Part shown: positions 46,413-57,833 of the stretch, in pieces
How the letters are laid out: each line of letters begins with the position of its first letter
Numbering within the stretch: position 1 is the first letter of the stretch
NCBI RefSeq assembly: GCF_003028415.1
Contig: NZ_PYSV01000006.1
Coordinates: 62,001 to 126,000 of the forward strand
Reading direction: 5' to 3'
DNA from: Deinococcus arcticus
Lineage (GTDB): Bacteria > Deinococcota > Deinococci > Deinococcales > Deinococcaceae
DNA length: 64,000 nt
The notes under the pieces: model-generated
Told to the model about the DNA's origin: nothing
What the model saw: the letters and a program-made list of their open reading frames with translations, nothing else
Database searches by the model: none
Position numbers and translations under genes: made by a program

Positions 46413-47386
46413 ATGATCCACACGACCCGCGCCACCATTGACGACATTGCCCGCGCCGCCGGCGTCAGCAAGGGCACGGTCAGCCGCGTACTCAACGGCC
46501 ACAGCACGGTGGCGGCGCGCACCCGGCAACGGGTGCAGGAGGTCATGACCCAGCTGAGTTACGCGCCGGACCCGGCGGCCCGGCACCTGAGCTGGCGCAC
46601 CGGGCAGACCCTGGGCCTGTCGCTGGACCGCGACGACCCCCTGCTGCACCCCTACCACGTGCTGTTCCGCCGGGCCCTGGAAAGCCAGACCGCGCCGCAG
46701 GGCGTGCAACTGGTGGACCTGCGCGCCGATCTCAAGGGCATGACCCGGCTGCCCAGCGCCGTGCTGGTCATGCACGCGGTGGACGGCGATCCCCGCCTGA
46801 GCTATCTGGCCGCCCAGGGCGTGCCCGCCGTGCTGATCGGGCACCAGCCCGGCGCCTTCTGGGTGGCGCCCGACGACGTGGGGGGCGCCCGGCTGGCCAC
46901 GCGCCAGCTGACCGGGGCGGGGCACCGCCAGCTGGCGTACCTGGGCGCCGGCCCCAGTCAGGTGGCCCAGGACCGCGAGTACGGCTGCCGTGACGCGGCG
47001 CGCGCCGCCGGGGCCAGCCTGCACACCATTCCCAGCGATTTCACCGTGCTGGGCGGCTACCGGGCCGTGCGCCGCGCCTGGGAGGGGGGGCTGCGCTTCA
47101 CCGGCCTGTTTGCCCAGAGCGACGAGAGCGCCGCTGGCGCTGTGGCCGCGCTGGACGATCTGGGCGTGGGCGTGCCCCATGAAGTCAGCGTGGTGGGCTT
47201 TGACGGCCTGCCCGAACTGCCCATTCCCCTCAAGCTCACCACCGTGGCGCAGGACATTCCCCGTATTGCCGCCACCGCCCTGACCCTGGTGCAGGAAGCC
47301 ATCAGCGGCCTGCCCGCGCGGGGCGAATTCATTCCCGTGCAACTGACGCCCGGCGCCACTGTTGCGCCACCCCCCGGAGGGACGCC

Positions 47387-47390
<4 letters not shown>
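46413..47390 (+). CDS. LacI-family transcriptional regulator of the sugar operon
   Basis: 325 residues. The N-terminal HTH reads ATIDDIARAAGVSKGTVSRVLNGHSTVAARTRQRVQEVMTQLSYAPDPAARHL, with the hinge helix that inserts in the minor groove at a central CG step. Residues 65-320 are the periplasmic-binding-protein-like effector domain (VVGFDGLPELPIPLKLTTVAQDIPRIA). Two CG-centred operators lie upstream, so it very likely represses its own operon; the inducer would be a sugar taken up by the downstream transporter. CGGAG precedes the ATG by 5 bases. Its stop overlaps the next start by 4 bases (ATGA). Confidence 0.95.
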
Positions 47391-48622
<1,232 letters not shown>

Positions 48623-48767
48623 GCGGCTGGGCGCCTGTCCGGGGTGGGGGCGGTCCACGGGGGCTGTCCCCACCCCACCTTCTCTGTGTTCCCGGCCCTG
48701 TGTTCCTGGCCCTGTGCTCTCTTGCCTGTGTTCTGCCCGGAGGCGTCTATGCCCAGCCAGCAGCCTC

Positions 48768-48801
48768 ATACGGAGTCCGTTCATCTCCGGAACATCCGGG
48801 A
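48768..48801 (-). repeat. Fragment of the structured repeat family
   Basis: ATACGGAGTCCG (48768-48779) then TCCGGAACATCCGGGAAG resembles the end of the copies at 54332 and 30903. It lies in the 305-base gap 48623-48927 inside the sugar operon; the rest of that gap shows only short CTGTGTTC-like repeats near 48686-48735. Confidence 0.5.
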
Positions 48802-48927
48802 AGAAGGGGAATGGTCCCCGCCTTCGGCGCTGTTCCAGTGCCCTTCCCGGACAGCCGCCGCTGTTCCCTTGGCCGGCGGCCGGACGCTGCCCCACCTGCG
48901 CCGCCTGTGCGCCGCGCGGGGGTCCAC

Positions 48928-50025
48928 ATGAGCCAGCAGCGCTCGCAGACCTCCACGGCCTACCTGTTTCTGGCGCCGTTTCTGATCACCACGGCCGTCT
49001 TTTTCTTCTATGCCTTCGGGCGCGCGCTGTACTACTCGTTTACCGACTTCAACCTGTTCAACACGCCGCAACTGATTGGCGTGAAGCCCTACGCCGACGT
49101 GCTGAATGACCCGTCGTTTCGCCGGGCGCTGGGCAACAGTCTGGTGTTCGCCCTGGTCACGACCACGCTGCAGACCATCGGCGCGCTGCTGATGGCCGTG
49201 GCGCTGAACAACAAGATCCGGGGCATGGGCTTTTTCCGCTCGGCGTGGTACATGCCCAGCATCACGTCCTCGGTGGTCATCACCCTGATTTTTCTGTGGC
49301 TGTTTCAGCGCCGGGGCATTGCCAACTACCTGATCACCCAGTGGCAAATCTACCAACCGCTGGTGCTGACCTTCCTGGGCGTGCTGCTGGCCCTGCAACT
49401 CGGCCAGGTGCTGTGGGAACGCGCGCGGCGCCTGCCCGCCGGGTGGCTGGACCCCGCGCTGGCCGCCGTGAGCGCCCTGGGCGCGCTGGCCGTGACCGCG
49501 CTGCTGGCCTGGACCGGCGTGGTGGGCGCGCGCGAGGTGCCGCCCTTTGACTACCAGTACTTTGCCGACAAGTGGATTGAGGTGGGCGGCGTGCGGGTGC
49601 TGAGCGTGCCGCTGCTGGTGATCATCATTCAGAACACCTTCACCACCATCCCCACCCTCATGCTGTTTTTCCTGGCGGGGCTGCAGAACATTCCCGGCGC
49701 GCTGTACGAGGCCGCCGACATTGACGGCGCCACCCCCTGGCAGAAGCTGACGCGCGTGACAGTGCCCATGCTGCGCCCGGTGACCTTTTTCGTGGTGACC
49801 GTGGGACTGATTGGCACCATGCAGATGTTCGACCAGGTGGCGGTGATTGGCAGCGCAGCGCCGCCGGACACGCTGGTGACGCTGGCCTATTACGTGTACA
49901 GCAACACCTTCAAGGCCGGGGCCGCGCCCGTGAACATGGCGTCAGCGGCGGCCATCATCCTGGCGCTGATTATTCTGGCGATGGTCTTTGTGCAGCGCCG
50001 CTTCTTTCCCTCGGAGGCGACATGA
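48928..50025 (+). CDS. ABC sugar permease, MalF-like
   Basis: 365 residues. Membrane segments include AYLFLAPFLITTAVFFFYAFGRALYYSF and a late cytoplasmic EAA loop, EAADIDGATPWQKLTRVTVPML, which contacts the ATPase. Compared with the usual 290-300 residues there is an extra stretch of about 80 residues in the middle (LVLTFLGVLLALQLGQVLWERARRLPAGWLDPALAAVSALGALAVTALLAW), adding probably two membrane helices. It forms the channel with the next protein. A 305-base gap separates it from the binding-protein gene and no clear ribosome site is visible before its ATG. The end overlaps the next gene by 4 bases. Confidence 0.93.
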   Translation: MSQQRSQTSTAYLFLAPFLITTAVFFFYAFGRALYYSFTDFNLFNTPQLIGVKPYADVLNDPSFRRALGNSLVFALVTTTLQTIGALLMAVALNNKIRGMGFFRSAWYMPSITSSVVITLIFLWLFQRRGIANYLITQWQIYQPLVLTFLGVLLALQLGQVLWERARRLPAGWLDPALAAVSALGALAVTALLAWTGVVGAREVPPFDYQYFADKWIEVGGVRVLSVPLLVIIIQNTFTTIPTLMLFFLAGLQNIPGALYEAADIDGATPWQKLTRVTVPMLRPVTFFVVTVGLIGTMQMFDQVAVIGSAAPPDTLVTLAYYVYSNTFKAGAAPVNMASAAAIILALIILAMVFVQRRFFPSEAT

Positions 50026-51557
50026 CGGCGGCGCTGGAGCAGGTTCCCGCCCACCAGACCCCCCAGGCCCGCGACCGCTGGCTGGCCCGGCGGCGCTGGG
50101 CCCGCGCGGGCTGGCTGTACGCCTTCATGCTGGTCATGAGTTTCTTTTTCCTGGGGCCGTTCGTGACCGGGCTGCTCAGTTCCCTGAAGGACAACCCCAA
50201 CGAGTACCCGCCCACCCTGAACATTCCGCAGCTGACCCCGCAGTTCATTGGCCGGGCGTGGTCGCTGGGCGTGCAGGGCAGCGGCGACGGCTGGCAGGGC
50301 GGCCTGACGCCGGGGCGCCAGGTGAGCTTCGAGGTGAGCGTGAAGTCACCGCCCGGCGCGCCGCAGACCCCCCCCACCGTGGCCCTGTTTCCCTACCAGC
50401 CGGTCAGCCTGGTCGCCATTGCCCGGCAGGCCCAGGCCAGAGACTACGCCGCCCTGAAGACCGAGGAGGTGGCCCGCAGCGGCGACACCCGCACCTACCG
50501 CGTGACGGTGCAGAGCCCGGTGCTCACCCGCCAGAGCGGCCAGACGGTGCGCGCGGTGCTGAGCGCCCCCGACGCCAATCTGCGCGCCCAGCTGCCCGGC
50601 GGCGAGGTGGTGCCCGTGACCCTGGACACGCCAGAAGCCCAGGCCAAGCAGTACGAACTGAACGAGGGGCAGGCTGTTGAACTTGTGCGCGGCGCGGCCG
50701 GCTACACGCTGCGCGGCCCGCTGTTCGAGCGCACGCCGCTGCAGGTGGACGTGCAACGCGGCCAGAGCATCGTGGGCAGCACCCTGCCGCCCAGCGACCG
50801 CCAGAACTTCGGGCGCTCGTTTGCCTACCGCAATGTCACGCCCGGCGTGCTGGGCTACAGCTTCAACAACTACCGCCGCGCCTTCAACGAAACCCGCGAC
50901 AGCAAGTCGGGCCGCAGCCTGTTTTTCAGCTGGGTCATGAATTCCTTTCTGTACGCCTTCCTGCGCGTGGCGGCGGCCGTGGTGTTCTGCTCACTGGCGG
51001 GCTACGCGCTGGCCCGCATGACTTTTCCCGGCAAGAACCTGATTTTCCTGGGCGCGGTGCTGTTCGTGCAAATGGTGCCCAGTCAGGTCAATCTGGTCAG
51101 CAATTACGTGCTGCTCAAGGACCTGAACCTGCTGAACATCTGGGGCCTGTGGCTAAGCGGGCTGGTGGCGGCCGGCGGCGTGTTTCTGATGAAGCAATTC
51201 TTTGAAGGCATGCCGCGCGAACTGGAAGAGTCGGCCGCCATAGACGGCGCAAGCACCCTGACCACCTTCTTCCGGGTGATGCTGCCGCAGGCGGGCCCGG
51301 CGCTGATCGCCCTGGCCATCACCCAGTTTCAGGGCGCCTGGAACGACTTTTTCTGGCCCCTGGTGATTCTGCGCGAGAACAGCAGCTTCACCCTGACCGT
51401 GGGGCTGTCCAACTTCCGGGAACTGTACGGCGGTCAGGGCGACTACGGCCTGATTCTGGCGGGCGCCGTGCTCAGCGCCATTCCGGTGATCATCCTGTTT
51501 GTGGTGTTTCAGCGCTACTTCGTGGACACCGGAGCCGACAGCGCAGTAAAGGGCTGA
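50022..51557 (+). CDS. ABC sugar permease, MalG-like with a large extracytoplasmic insert
   Basis: 511 residues versus about 280 for ordinary MalG. TM1 (about 31-55) is followed by some 230 extra residues, beta-rich (GRQVSFEVSVKSPPG, TRTYRVTVQSPVLTRQSG, PLQVDVQRGQSIVGSTL), before the remaining helices (FFSWVMNSFLYAFLRVAAAVVFCSLAGYALARMTF onward). By topology the insert is periplasmic. The EAA loop is EESAAIDGASTLTTFFRVMLPQ. In E. coli MalF, not MalG, has a large periplasmic domain that touches the binding protein, so this subunit may have taken that role. No ATPase gene follows; a shared MalK/MsiK is assumed. Confidence 0.92.
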   Translation: MTAALEQVPAHQTPQARDRWLARRRWARAGWLYAFMLVMSFFFLGPFVTGLLSSLKDNPNEYPPTLNIPQLTPQFIGRAWSLGVQGSGDGWQGGLTPGRQVSFEVSVKSPPGAPQTPPTVALFPYQPVSLVAIARQAQARDYAALKTEEVARSGDTRTYRVTVQSPVLTRQSGQTVRAVLSAPDANLRAQLPGGEVVPVTLDTPEAQAKQYELNEGQAVELVRGAAGYTLRGPLFERTPLQVDVQRGQSIVGSTLPPSDRQNFGRSFAYRNVTPGVLGYSFNNYRRAFNETRDSKSGRSLFFSWVMNSFLYAFLRVAAAVVFCSLAGYALARMTFPGKNLIFLGAVLFVQMVPSQVNLVSNYVLLKDLNLLNIWGLWLSGLVAAGGVFLMKQFFEGMPRELEESAAIDGASTLTTFFRVMLPQAGPALIALAITQFQGAWNDFFWPLVILRENSSFTLTVGLSNFRELYGGQGDYGLILAGAVLSAIPVIILFVVFQRYFVDTGADSAVKG

Positions 51558-51628
51558 GGCCCCCCGCCCCTTTTCCCCGTTCCTCATCCTTTCTCTTCCG
51601 GCCCCACGCTTTGCCGGCAAGGACATTC

Positions 51629-53524
<1,896 letters not shown>

Positions 53525-53633
53525 GCCACGCGGCAGAATGGCTCATGGCTCATGGGCCCCCTGCTGCCCCCGTTAAGGTTTCCTGCAGCCGACCGGGCCC
53601 AACCTCACGCGGCCGGGGCGCACACTGACAGGC

Positions 53634-54245
53634 ATGCTGGACAACATTCTGAACACGGTCAAACGGGGCGCCGAGCGGGTGCAGCGCCGGGGTGAGGAGG
53701 TGGCGCACGCCGCGCGGCTGCGCATGGAAATCTTTCAGCTGGGCCGCGAACTGGACGCCCTGTACGCCCGCCTGGGCCGCGCCTACCACGCCGGCACCCC
53801 GGCCGAGGTGCTGTCCGGCATTCAGGACGAGGTGCGGCGCCTGGAAGACGAGATTCGCGCCCGCGAGCACCTGATGGCCGAACTGAACAGCGAGCCCGAA
53901 CCTGCTGCCACCGAGGGCGGCCTGAGCACCGCGCCCGCCACCCCTCCAGGCGCCCCCACCGAACCCACCGTGCCCGACGCCATGCCCCGACCCCACCACC
54001 AGGAGGCCACCATGAATGACCGCGACCCCTACCAGCCCCCGGCCGACCGCACCCCCGACGAACGCCCCGCTGGCGTGCCCACCACGCCGGACCCCACCAT
54101 GCAGCACAGCGACAAACGCCTGGAACCCGGCGACGAGCGTGCAGGCGTGGCCCTGGAAGCCGAACGCGACAAGCAGTTCCGCCACGACCACACCATTCAG
54201 GAAGGCAAGATGGCCAGCCGCAACCCGGACCCACTGGACAAGTAA
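53634..54245 (+). CDS. Two-part protein of unknown function (coiled-coil plus disordered tail)
   Basis: 203 residues. Residues 1-85 form a charged helical segment (VKRGAERVQRRGEEVAHAARLRMEIFQLGRELDALYARLGRAYHAG, then VLSGIQDEVRRLEDEIRAREHLMAEL), likely a coiled coil. Residues 90-125 are a Pro/Ala linker. Residues 127-203 (MNDRDPYQPPADRTPDERPAG onward) are polar and rich in charged residues. An AGGAGG with correct spacing precedes the in-frame ATG at 54012, so the tail may also be made separately. CACACT lies 7 bases before the first ATG. A strong terminator follows. No known domain. Confidence 0.72.
   Translation: MLDNILNTVKRGAERVQRRGEEVAHAARLRMEIFQLGRELDALYARLGRAYHAGTPAEVLSGIQDEVRRLEDEIRAREHLMAELNSEPEPAATEGGLSTAPATPPGAPTEPTVPDAMPRPHHQEATMNDRDPYQPPADRTPDERPAGVPTTPDPTMQHSDKRLEPGDERAGVALEAERDKQFRHDHTIQEGKMASRNPDPLDK
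54001..54014 (+). promoter_or_regulatory. Internal ribosome site and in-frame ATG
   Basis: AGGAGG (54001-54006), 5 bases, ATG at 54012, in frame with the surrounding gene; would yield a 77-residue C-terminal product. Confidence 0.6.
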
Positions 54246-54258
54246 CGGCTTGCCAGAG

Positions 54259-54290
54259 CCCAGGCGCCCCGTGGGGCGCCTGGGTTTTTT
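54259..54290 (+). terminator. Intrinsic terminator
   Basis: CCCAGGCGCCCC (54259-54270) / GGGGCGCCTGGG (54273-54284), 12 perfect pairs with a 2-base loop, then TTTTTT. Confidence 0.95.
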
Positions 54291-54331
54291 GCGCTTGAGG
54301 AGGGCTGGAGCGTCGAGGAATTGAGGAGTTC

Positions 54332-54467
54332 ATACGGATTCCGTCTGTAACGCCCACAATCCGGAACAGAACCGGATTGCCAACTCCACGCCCGGAACCC
54401 GTTGTTCTCCTCCTCGCTCCGCTCGGATTTCATCCAGCAGAATGCTGGATTCAATCGGAATCCGTAT
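54332..54467 (-). repeat. Structured intergenic repeat, copy 4, with 12-bp terminal inverted repeats
   Basis: Ends are ATACGGATTCCG (54332-54343) and CGGAATCCGTAT (54456-54467), exact inverse copies. Inside are CAATCCGG (54357-54364) / CCGGATTG (54372-54379) and ATCCAGCA (54432-54439) / TGCTGGAT (54443-54450), with CTCGCTCCGCTCGG between. Read on the minus strand the order matches 10605-10723 although the stems differ in sequence. The remaining part of the 390-base gap (to 54635) shows nothing further. Confidence 0.85.
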
Positions 54468-54635
54468 CAGAGGTCGAGCAGCACCAGTTGCCGCTTCGTC
54501 TCTTTGGGCAGACCGAGAGGGCGGGGCCGCCCCTGGCTTCATAGCGCCGTCTGTCAGCCAGGGAGGGTCAGGCGCAGCTCTGGCAAAAGCCCGAAAGCGA
54601 GGTGGCCCCCTCTTTCCCCTTTCCTGTTTTTCCCT

Positions 54636-55439
54636 TTACCCCTCTTCCCGAACAAACTGCGCCGGCCGCTTGGCCTTGAACGCACCCACGCCTTCCTCGT
54701 GCTCCCAGTGGTCACCCGCCACCTGCTGCAAAATCGCCTCCTGGTCCAGGGCCTCGTCCAGGGTGCTGGTCAGGGCAGCCACCAGCGCCTGCTTGGTCAG
54801 TTTCAGGGCGTGGGCGGGGCGGGCGGCCAGGCGCTCGGCGTAGGCCTGCACGTCGTCCCGGAAGGTGTCGTCGGGGAACACGTGTTCGCACAGACCCATC
54901 TTCAGGGCGTCCTCGGCGCGCACCCGTTCGGCCAGGGCCATCAGTTCAAAGGCGCGGTGGTAGCCCACCAGCCGGGGCAGGGTCCAGGTGCTGCCGGAAT
55001 CGGGAATCAGGGCAATGTTGGAAAACACCTCAATCAGGCTGGCGCCCTGCGCCCACAGGCGGATGTCGCCGGCCAGGGCGAGGCTGGCCCCCGCGCCCGC
55101 CGCCACCCCGTTCACAGCTGTCAGGACCGGCTTGCCCAGCCCCCGGATGGTCCGAATCAGGGGGTTATAGGTGTGGTGCAGGTGCTCGGTGAAGGTCATG
55201 TCGCGCCCGGACACGTCGCCCAGGTCCTGCCCGGCACAGAAGCCCCGCCCGGCCCCGGTGATCACCACCACGCGCACCGCCGCCTGCGCGTCCGCCTGCT
55301 GCAGTTCGCGGGTCAGGGTCAGCAGCAGCTCGTCATTGGCCGCGTTCAGCTTGTCGGGGCGGTTCAGGGTCAGGGTCAGGACGTGCGCCTTCAGCTCGGT
55401 GCGGATCACGGGCTCATGGGTCACAGGCTCACTGGTCAT
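54636..55439 (-). CDS. Enoyl-CoA hydratase/isomerase family protein (PaaG-like)
   Basis: 267 residues, crotonase fold. RVVVITGAGRGFCAGQDLGDVSG and KPVLTAVNGVAAGAGASLALAGDIRLWAQGASLIEVFSNIALIPDSGSTWTLPRLVGYHRAFEL are the CoA-binding and oxyanion regions. The segment IALIPDSGSTWTLPRLVG is closest to PaaG, the phenylacetate-pathway epoxidase-product isomerase, but no paa genes are adjacent; a beta-oxidation hydratase is the alternative. The C-terminal end (EGVGAFKAKRPAQF) is the CoA-end signature. TACCCT precedes the ATG by 7 bases. Confidence 0.9.
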   Translation of the reverse strand: MTSEPVTHEPVIRTELKAHVLTLTLNRPDKLNAANDELLLTLTRELQQADAQAAVRVVVITGAGRGFCAGQDLGDVSGRDMTFTEHLHHTYNPLIRTIRGLGKPVLTAVNGVAAGAGASLALAGDIRLWAQGASLIEVFSNIALIPDSGSTWTLPRLVGYHRAFELMALAERVRAEDALKMGLCEHVFPDDTFRDDVQAYAERLAARPAHALKLTKQALVAALTSTLDEALDQEAILQQVAGDHWEHEEGVGAFKAKRPAQFVREEG

Positions 55440-55446
55440 GGGGCCC

Positions 55447-55452
55447 AGGGTA
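55447..55452 (-). promoter_or_regulatory. Leaderless-type -10 (TACCCT)
   Basis: 7 bases before the minus-strand ATG at 55439. Confidence 0.5.
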
Positions 55453-55490
55453 GCGTGCGGCCATGCCTCTGCGGCGCCTGGGGCCCCTGC

Positions 55491-55496
55491 TACACT
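55491..55496 (+). promoter_or_regulatory. Leaderless-type -10 (TACACT)
   Basis: Ends 7 bases before the GTG at 55504. Confidence 0.65.
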
Positions 55497-55503
55497 CCGG
55501 GCC

Positions 55504-55953
55504 GTGAACGACGCGCCCCCACCGGCCCCCGCCCAGCCCACCGTTCTGGCGCTGGATGTCAGCAAGTCGCGCATCGGCTTCGCGGTGAGCGCCGGGCGCT
55601 TGGCCTTCGGGCGCGGCAGCGTGGACCGCAAGCGCCTGCCCCTGGACCTCAAGGCCGTGCGCCTGAAGGTGGAGGAAACGGGCGCCGGGCTGCTGCTGCT
55701 GGGCCTGCCCCTGCGCACCGACGGCGCCCACAGCCCCGCCGCCGACCGGGTGCGGGCCTTTGGCCGCTTTCTGGAAGAACGTGGCCACCGCGTCATGTAC
55801 CAGGACGAGCGCTTTACCACCCGCCGCGCCCGCGCTCTGGGCGCCGCCGATGAGGACGAGGCGGCGGCGGTGCAGATTCTGGAGCTGTACCTACTGGGCC
55901 GGGAAGGGGCGGCAGGGAGTGGGGATGGCGGGGCTATTCAGGAAGAGGATTAA
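55504..55953 (+). CDS. ruvX: RuvX/YqgF-family nuclease, putative pre-16S rRNA maturation / Holliday-junction resolvase
   Basis: 149 residues, GTG start. RNase H-like fold: VLALDVSKSRIGFAVSAG carries the first acidic residue, LLLLGLPLRTDGAHSPAADRVRAFGRFLEERG is the family motif around LPLR-DG, and YQDERFTTRRA gives the second acid (D-E-R). RuvX/YqgF was proposed as a Holliday-junction resolvase and is shown in E. coli to mature the 16S rRNA 5' end. Cytoplasmic. The C-terminal 15 residues are a Gly/Ala-rich extension. The start is chosen by the TACACT spacing. Confidence 0.92.
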   Translation: MNDAPPPAPAQPTVLALDVSKSRIGFAVSAGRLAFGRGSVDRKRLPLDLKAVRLKVEETGAGLLLLGLPLRTDGAHSPAADRVRAFGRFLEERGHRVMYQDERFTTRRARALGAADEDEAAAVQILELYLLGREGAAGSGDGGAIQEED

Positions 55954-56077
55954 CAGCCAAGCGGAAGAGGCCATGGGCTGTGAGCCATGGGCAAACCGCC
56001 CTCACGAGCAAGAAAGGCAGACGGCACCTTTGCCCTCTGCCATTCGCCTCTCTCCATCACCCATCACCTGTCAACCA

Positions 56078-57361
56078 TCAACCCTCTCTCACCGCACGTC
56101 CCAGTACCGCCTTGCCGCCCAGGTAGGGACGCAGGGCTTCCGGCACGCGGATGGTGCCGTCGGGCTGCTGGTGGTTTTCCAGCAGCGGCACCAGGATGCG
56201 CGGCGCGGCAATCCCGGTGTTGTTCAGGGTGTGGGCATACAGCAGCTTGCCGTGTTCGTCGCGGTAGCGCAGGCCAGTGCGCCGCGCCTGCCAGTCACCC
56301 AGATACGAGCACGAATGCGTTTCGCGGTACAGGCCCTCGCTGGGCACCCAGGTTTCAATGTCGTACATGAGCACCTTGCCAGCCCCCATGTCGCCCGTGC
56401 AGTTCTGCACCACGCGGTAGGGCAGTTCCAGCGCCTGCAAAAGGACCTCGGCGTTGCCCAGGAGGGTCTGGAACCAGCGCAGGCCCTCGGCCTCGTCGGC
56501 GCGGCACAGCACGTACTGCTCTACCTTGCGGAACTCGTGCACGCGAATCAGGCCGCGCACATCGCGCCCTGCACTGCCCGCCTCGCTGCGAAAGGCCGCG
56601 CTGATGGCCGCGTAGGTCATGGGCAGCGCCTCGGCCGCCAGCTGCTCACCGGCGTACAGGCTGTTCACCGGCACCTCGGCGGTGCCCGCCAGCATCAGCT
56701 CGTCGCCCTCGATCTTGTACACCTGATCCTCGCCGCCTGGAAAGTGCCCACTGCCCACAAAGGCCTCGGGGCGGGCCAGCGCGGTGGTGGACAGGGGCGT
56801 AAACCCGCGCCCGGCCAGGAAATCCAGGGCGAAGGTCAGCACGGCCATTTCCAGCATCACAGCCTCGCCTTTCAGGAGGTAGCTGCGGCTGCCCGACACC
56901 CGCGCCACCCGCTCGGGGTCGCTCCAGCCCTGCTGTTCCAGGAGCGCCACATGGTCCAGCGGCGTGAAGGCAAAGGCCGGCGGCGTGCCCTCGCGGCGCA
57001 GCTCCACGTTCTCGCTGTCGTCCCGCCCAACCGGCACGCTGGGGTGGGGAATGTTGGGCACGCGCAGCAGCAACTGCTTCAGGTTGTCTTCGTGCGCGCG
57101 CAGGGCCGGTTCCAGGGCGCGCAGCTCCTCGGCCAGATCCTTGCCGCGCTGAATCAGGGCCGGGCGCGCCTCGGGGGCCGCCTTGGGGACCAGCTTGGCG
57201 TTGGCATTGCGCTCGGCCTGCGTGGCTTCCGCGCGCTGCTTCAGTTCCACCAGTTCGCGGTCCAGGCGCAGCAGCTCGTCAATGTCGAGCCTGACGCCCT
57301 TGACCTGCACGGCGTGTTTGACGGTGTCCGCATGTTCGCGGATAAATTTCAGATCCAGCAT
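56078..57361 (-). CDS. serS: Seryl-tRNA synthetase
   Basis: 427 residues, full length. The N-terminal coiled-coil arm (ELLRLDRELVELKQRAEATQAERNANAKL ... LRALEPALRAHEDNLKQLLLRVPNIPHPSVPVG) grips tRNA-Ser; the class II core has LAGTAEVPVNSLYAGE, FRSEAGSAGRDVRGLIRVHEFRKVEQYVLCR and HSCSYLGDWQARRTGLRYR, NTLNNTGIAAPRILVPLLENHQQPDGTIRVPEALRPYLGG. It charges tRNA-Ser (and tRNA-Sec where present). GGAG lies 8 bases before the ATG. It follows gatC by 54 bases on the same strand, suggesting one transcript. Confidence 0.98.
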   Translation of the reverse strand: MLDLKFIREHADTVKHAVQVKGVRLDIDELLRLDRELVELKQRAEATQAERNANAKLVPKAAPEARPALIQRGKDLAEELRALEPALRAHEDNLKQLLLRVPNIPHPSVPVGRDDSENVELRREGTPPAFAFTPLDHVALLEQQGWSDPERVARVSGSRSYLLKGEAVMLEMAVLTFALDFLAGRGFTPLSTTALARPEAFVGSGHFPGGEDQVYKIEGDELMLAGTAEVPVNSLYAGEQLAAEALPMTYAAISAAFRSEAGSAGRDVRGLIRVHEFRKVEQYVLCRADEAEGLRWFQTLLGNAEVLLQALELPYRVVQNCTGDMGAGKVLMYDIETWVPSEGLYRETHSCSYLGDWQARRTGLRYRDEHGKLLYAHTLNNTGIAAPRILVPLLENHQQPDGTIRVPEALRPYLGGKAVLGRAVREG

Positions 57362-57415
57362 GAACGTCTCCAGGGGTGGGCCTTGGCCCGGGGAAAAGGA
57401 AGGGGGGGGCCAGAG

Positions 57416-57709
57416 TCAGTCGGTGTCCACCGTGCGCGGCACCCGGATATGGCCGTCGGGCAGATGATCGGGGGCCAACGCCGCCACGACGCCGGGGGCA
57501 AACACCTCGCCGGGCACGTCCTCGCGCAGCACATTCACCAGGGCCACGGGGCGCTGCATCTCGGCCACGCCGCTTGTATCCAGTTCGTTGAGTTGCTCGA
57601 AGTAGCCCAGCACCCGGGTCAGGTCCTCGCCCATTGCCGCGCGTTCCTCCGGGCTCAGATGCAGCCGCGCCAGCTGGGCAAGATGAGAAATCTGGGCCGC
57701 GTCAATCAT
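57416..57709 (-). CDS. gatC: Aspartyl/glutamyl-tRNA amidotransferase subunit C
   Basis: 97 residues, normal Gat[55 protein letters not shown] is the family pattern, ending [37 protein letters not shown]. GatC wraps GatA and links it to GatB in the complex that converts mischarged Glu-tRNA(Gln)/Asp-tRNA(Asn) to the amides. This fits Deinococcus biology, where tRNA-dependent Asn/Gln formation is known. gatA and gatB are not in the window. TATACT 7 bases before the ATG starts a gatC-serS transcript. Confidence 0.95.
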   Translation of the reverse strand: MIDAAQISHLAQLARLHLSPEERAAMGEDLTRVLGYFEQLNELDTSGVAEMQRPVALVNVLREDVPGEVFAPGVVAALAPDHLPDGHIRVPRTVDTD

Positions 57710-57716
57710 GCCGCGA

Positions 57717-57722
57717 AGTATA
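57717..57722 (-). promoter_or_regulatory. Leaderless-type -10 (TATACT) of gatC-serS
   Basis: 7 bases before the minus-strand ATG at 57709. Confidence 0.7.
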
Positions 57723-57833
57723 AAGCCGGCGGCGCGGGGGCGGGGGCCAGCAAGCAGGGTCTGGGGCGGCCGGCAAGAGGACCACGCCTCTGCCGGCCGG
57801 AACCCGGGCGCCGCCAGCCGCGTAGCCCTTGCC

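Noticed and set aside
48686..48735. CTGTGTTC-rich stretch in the gap within the sugar operon as a CRISPR-like or VNTR array
   Set aside because: Only a few imperfect units of unequal spacing; no repeat-spacer pattern.
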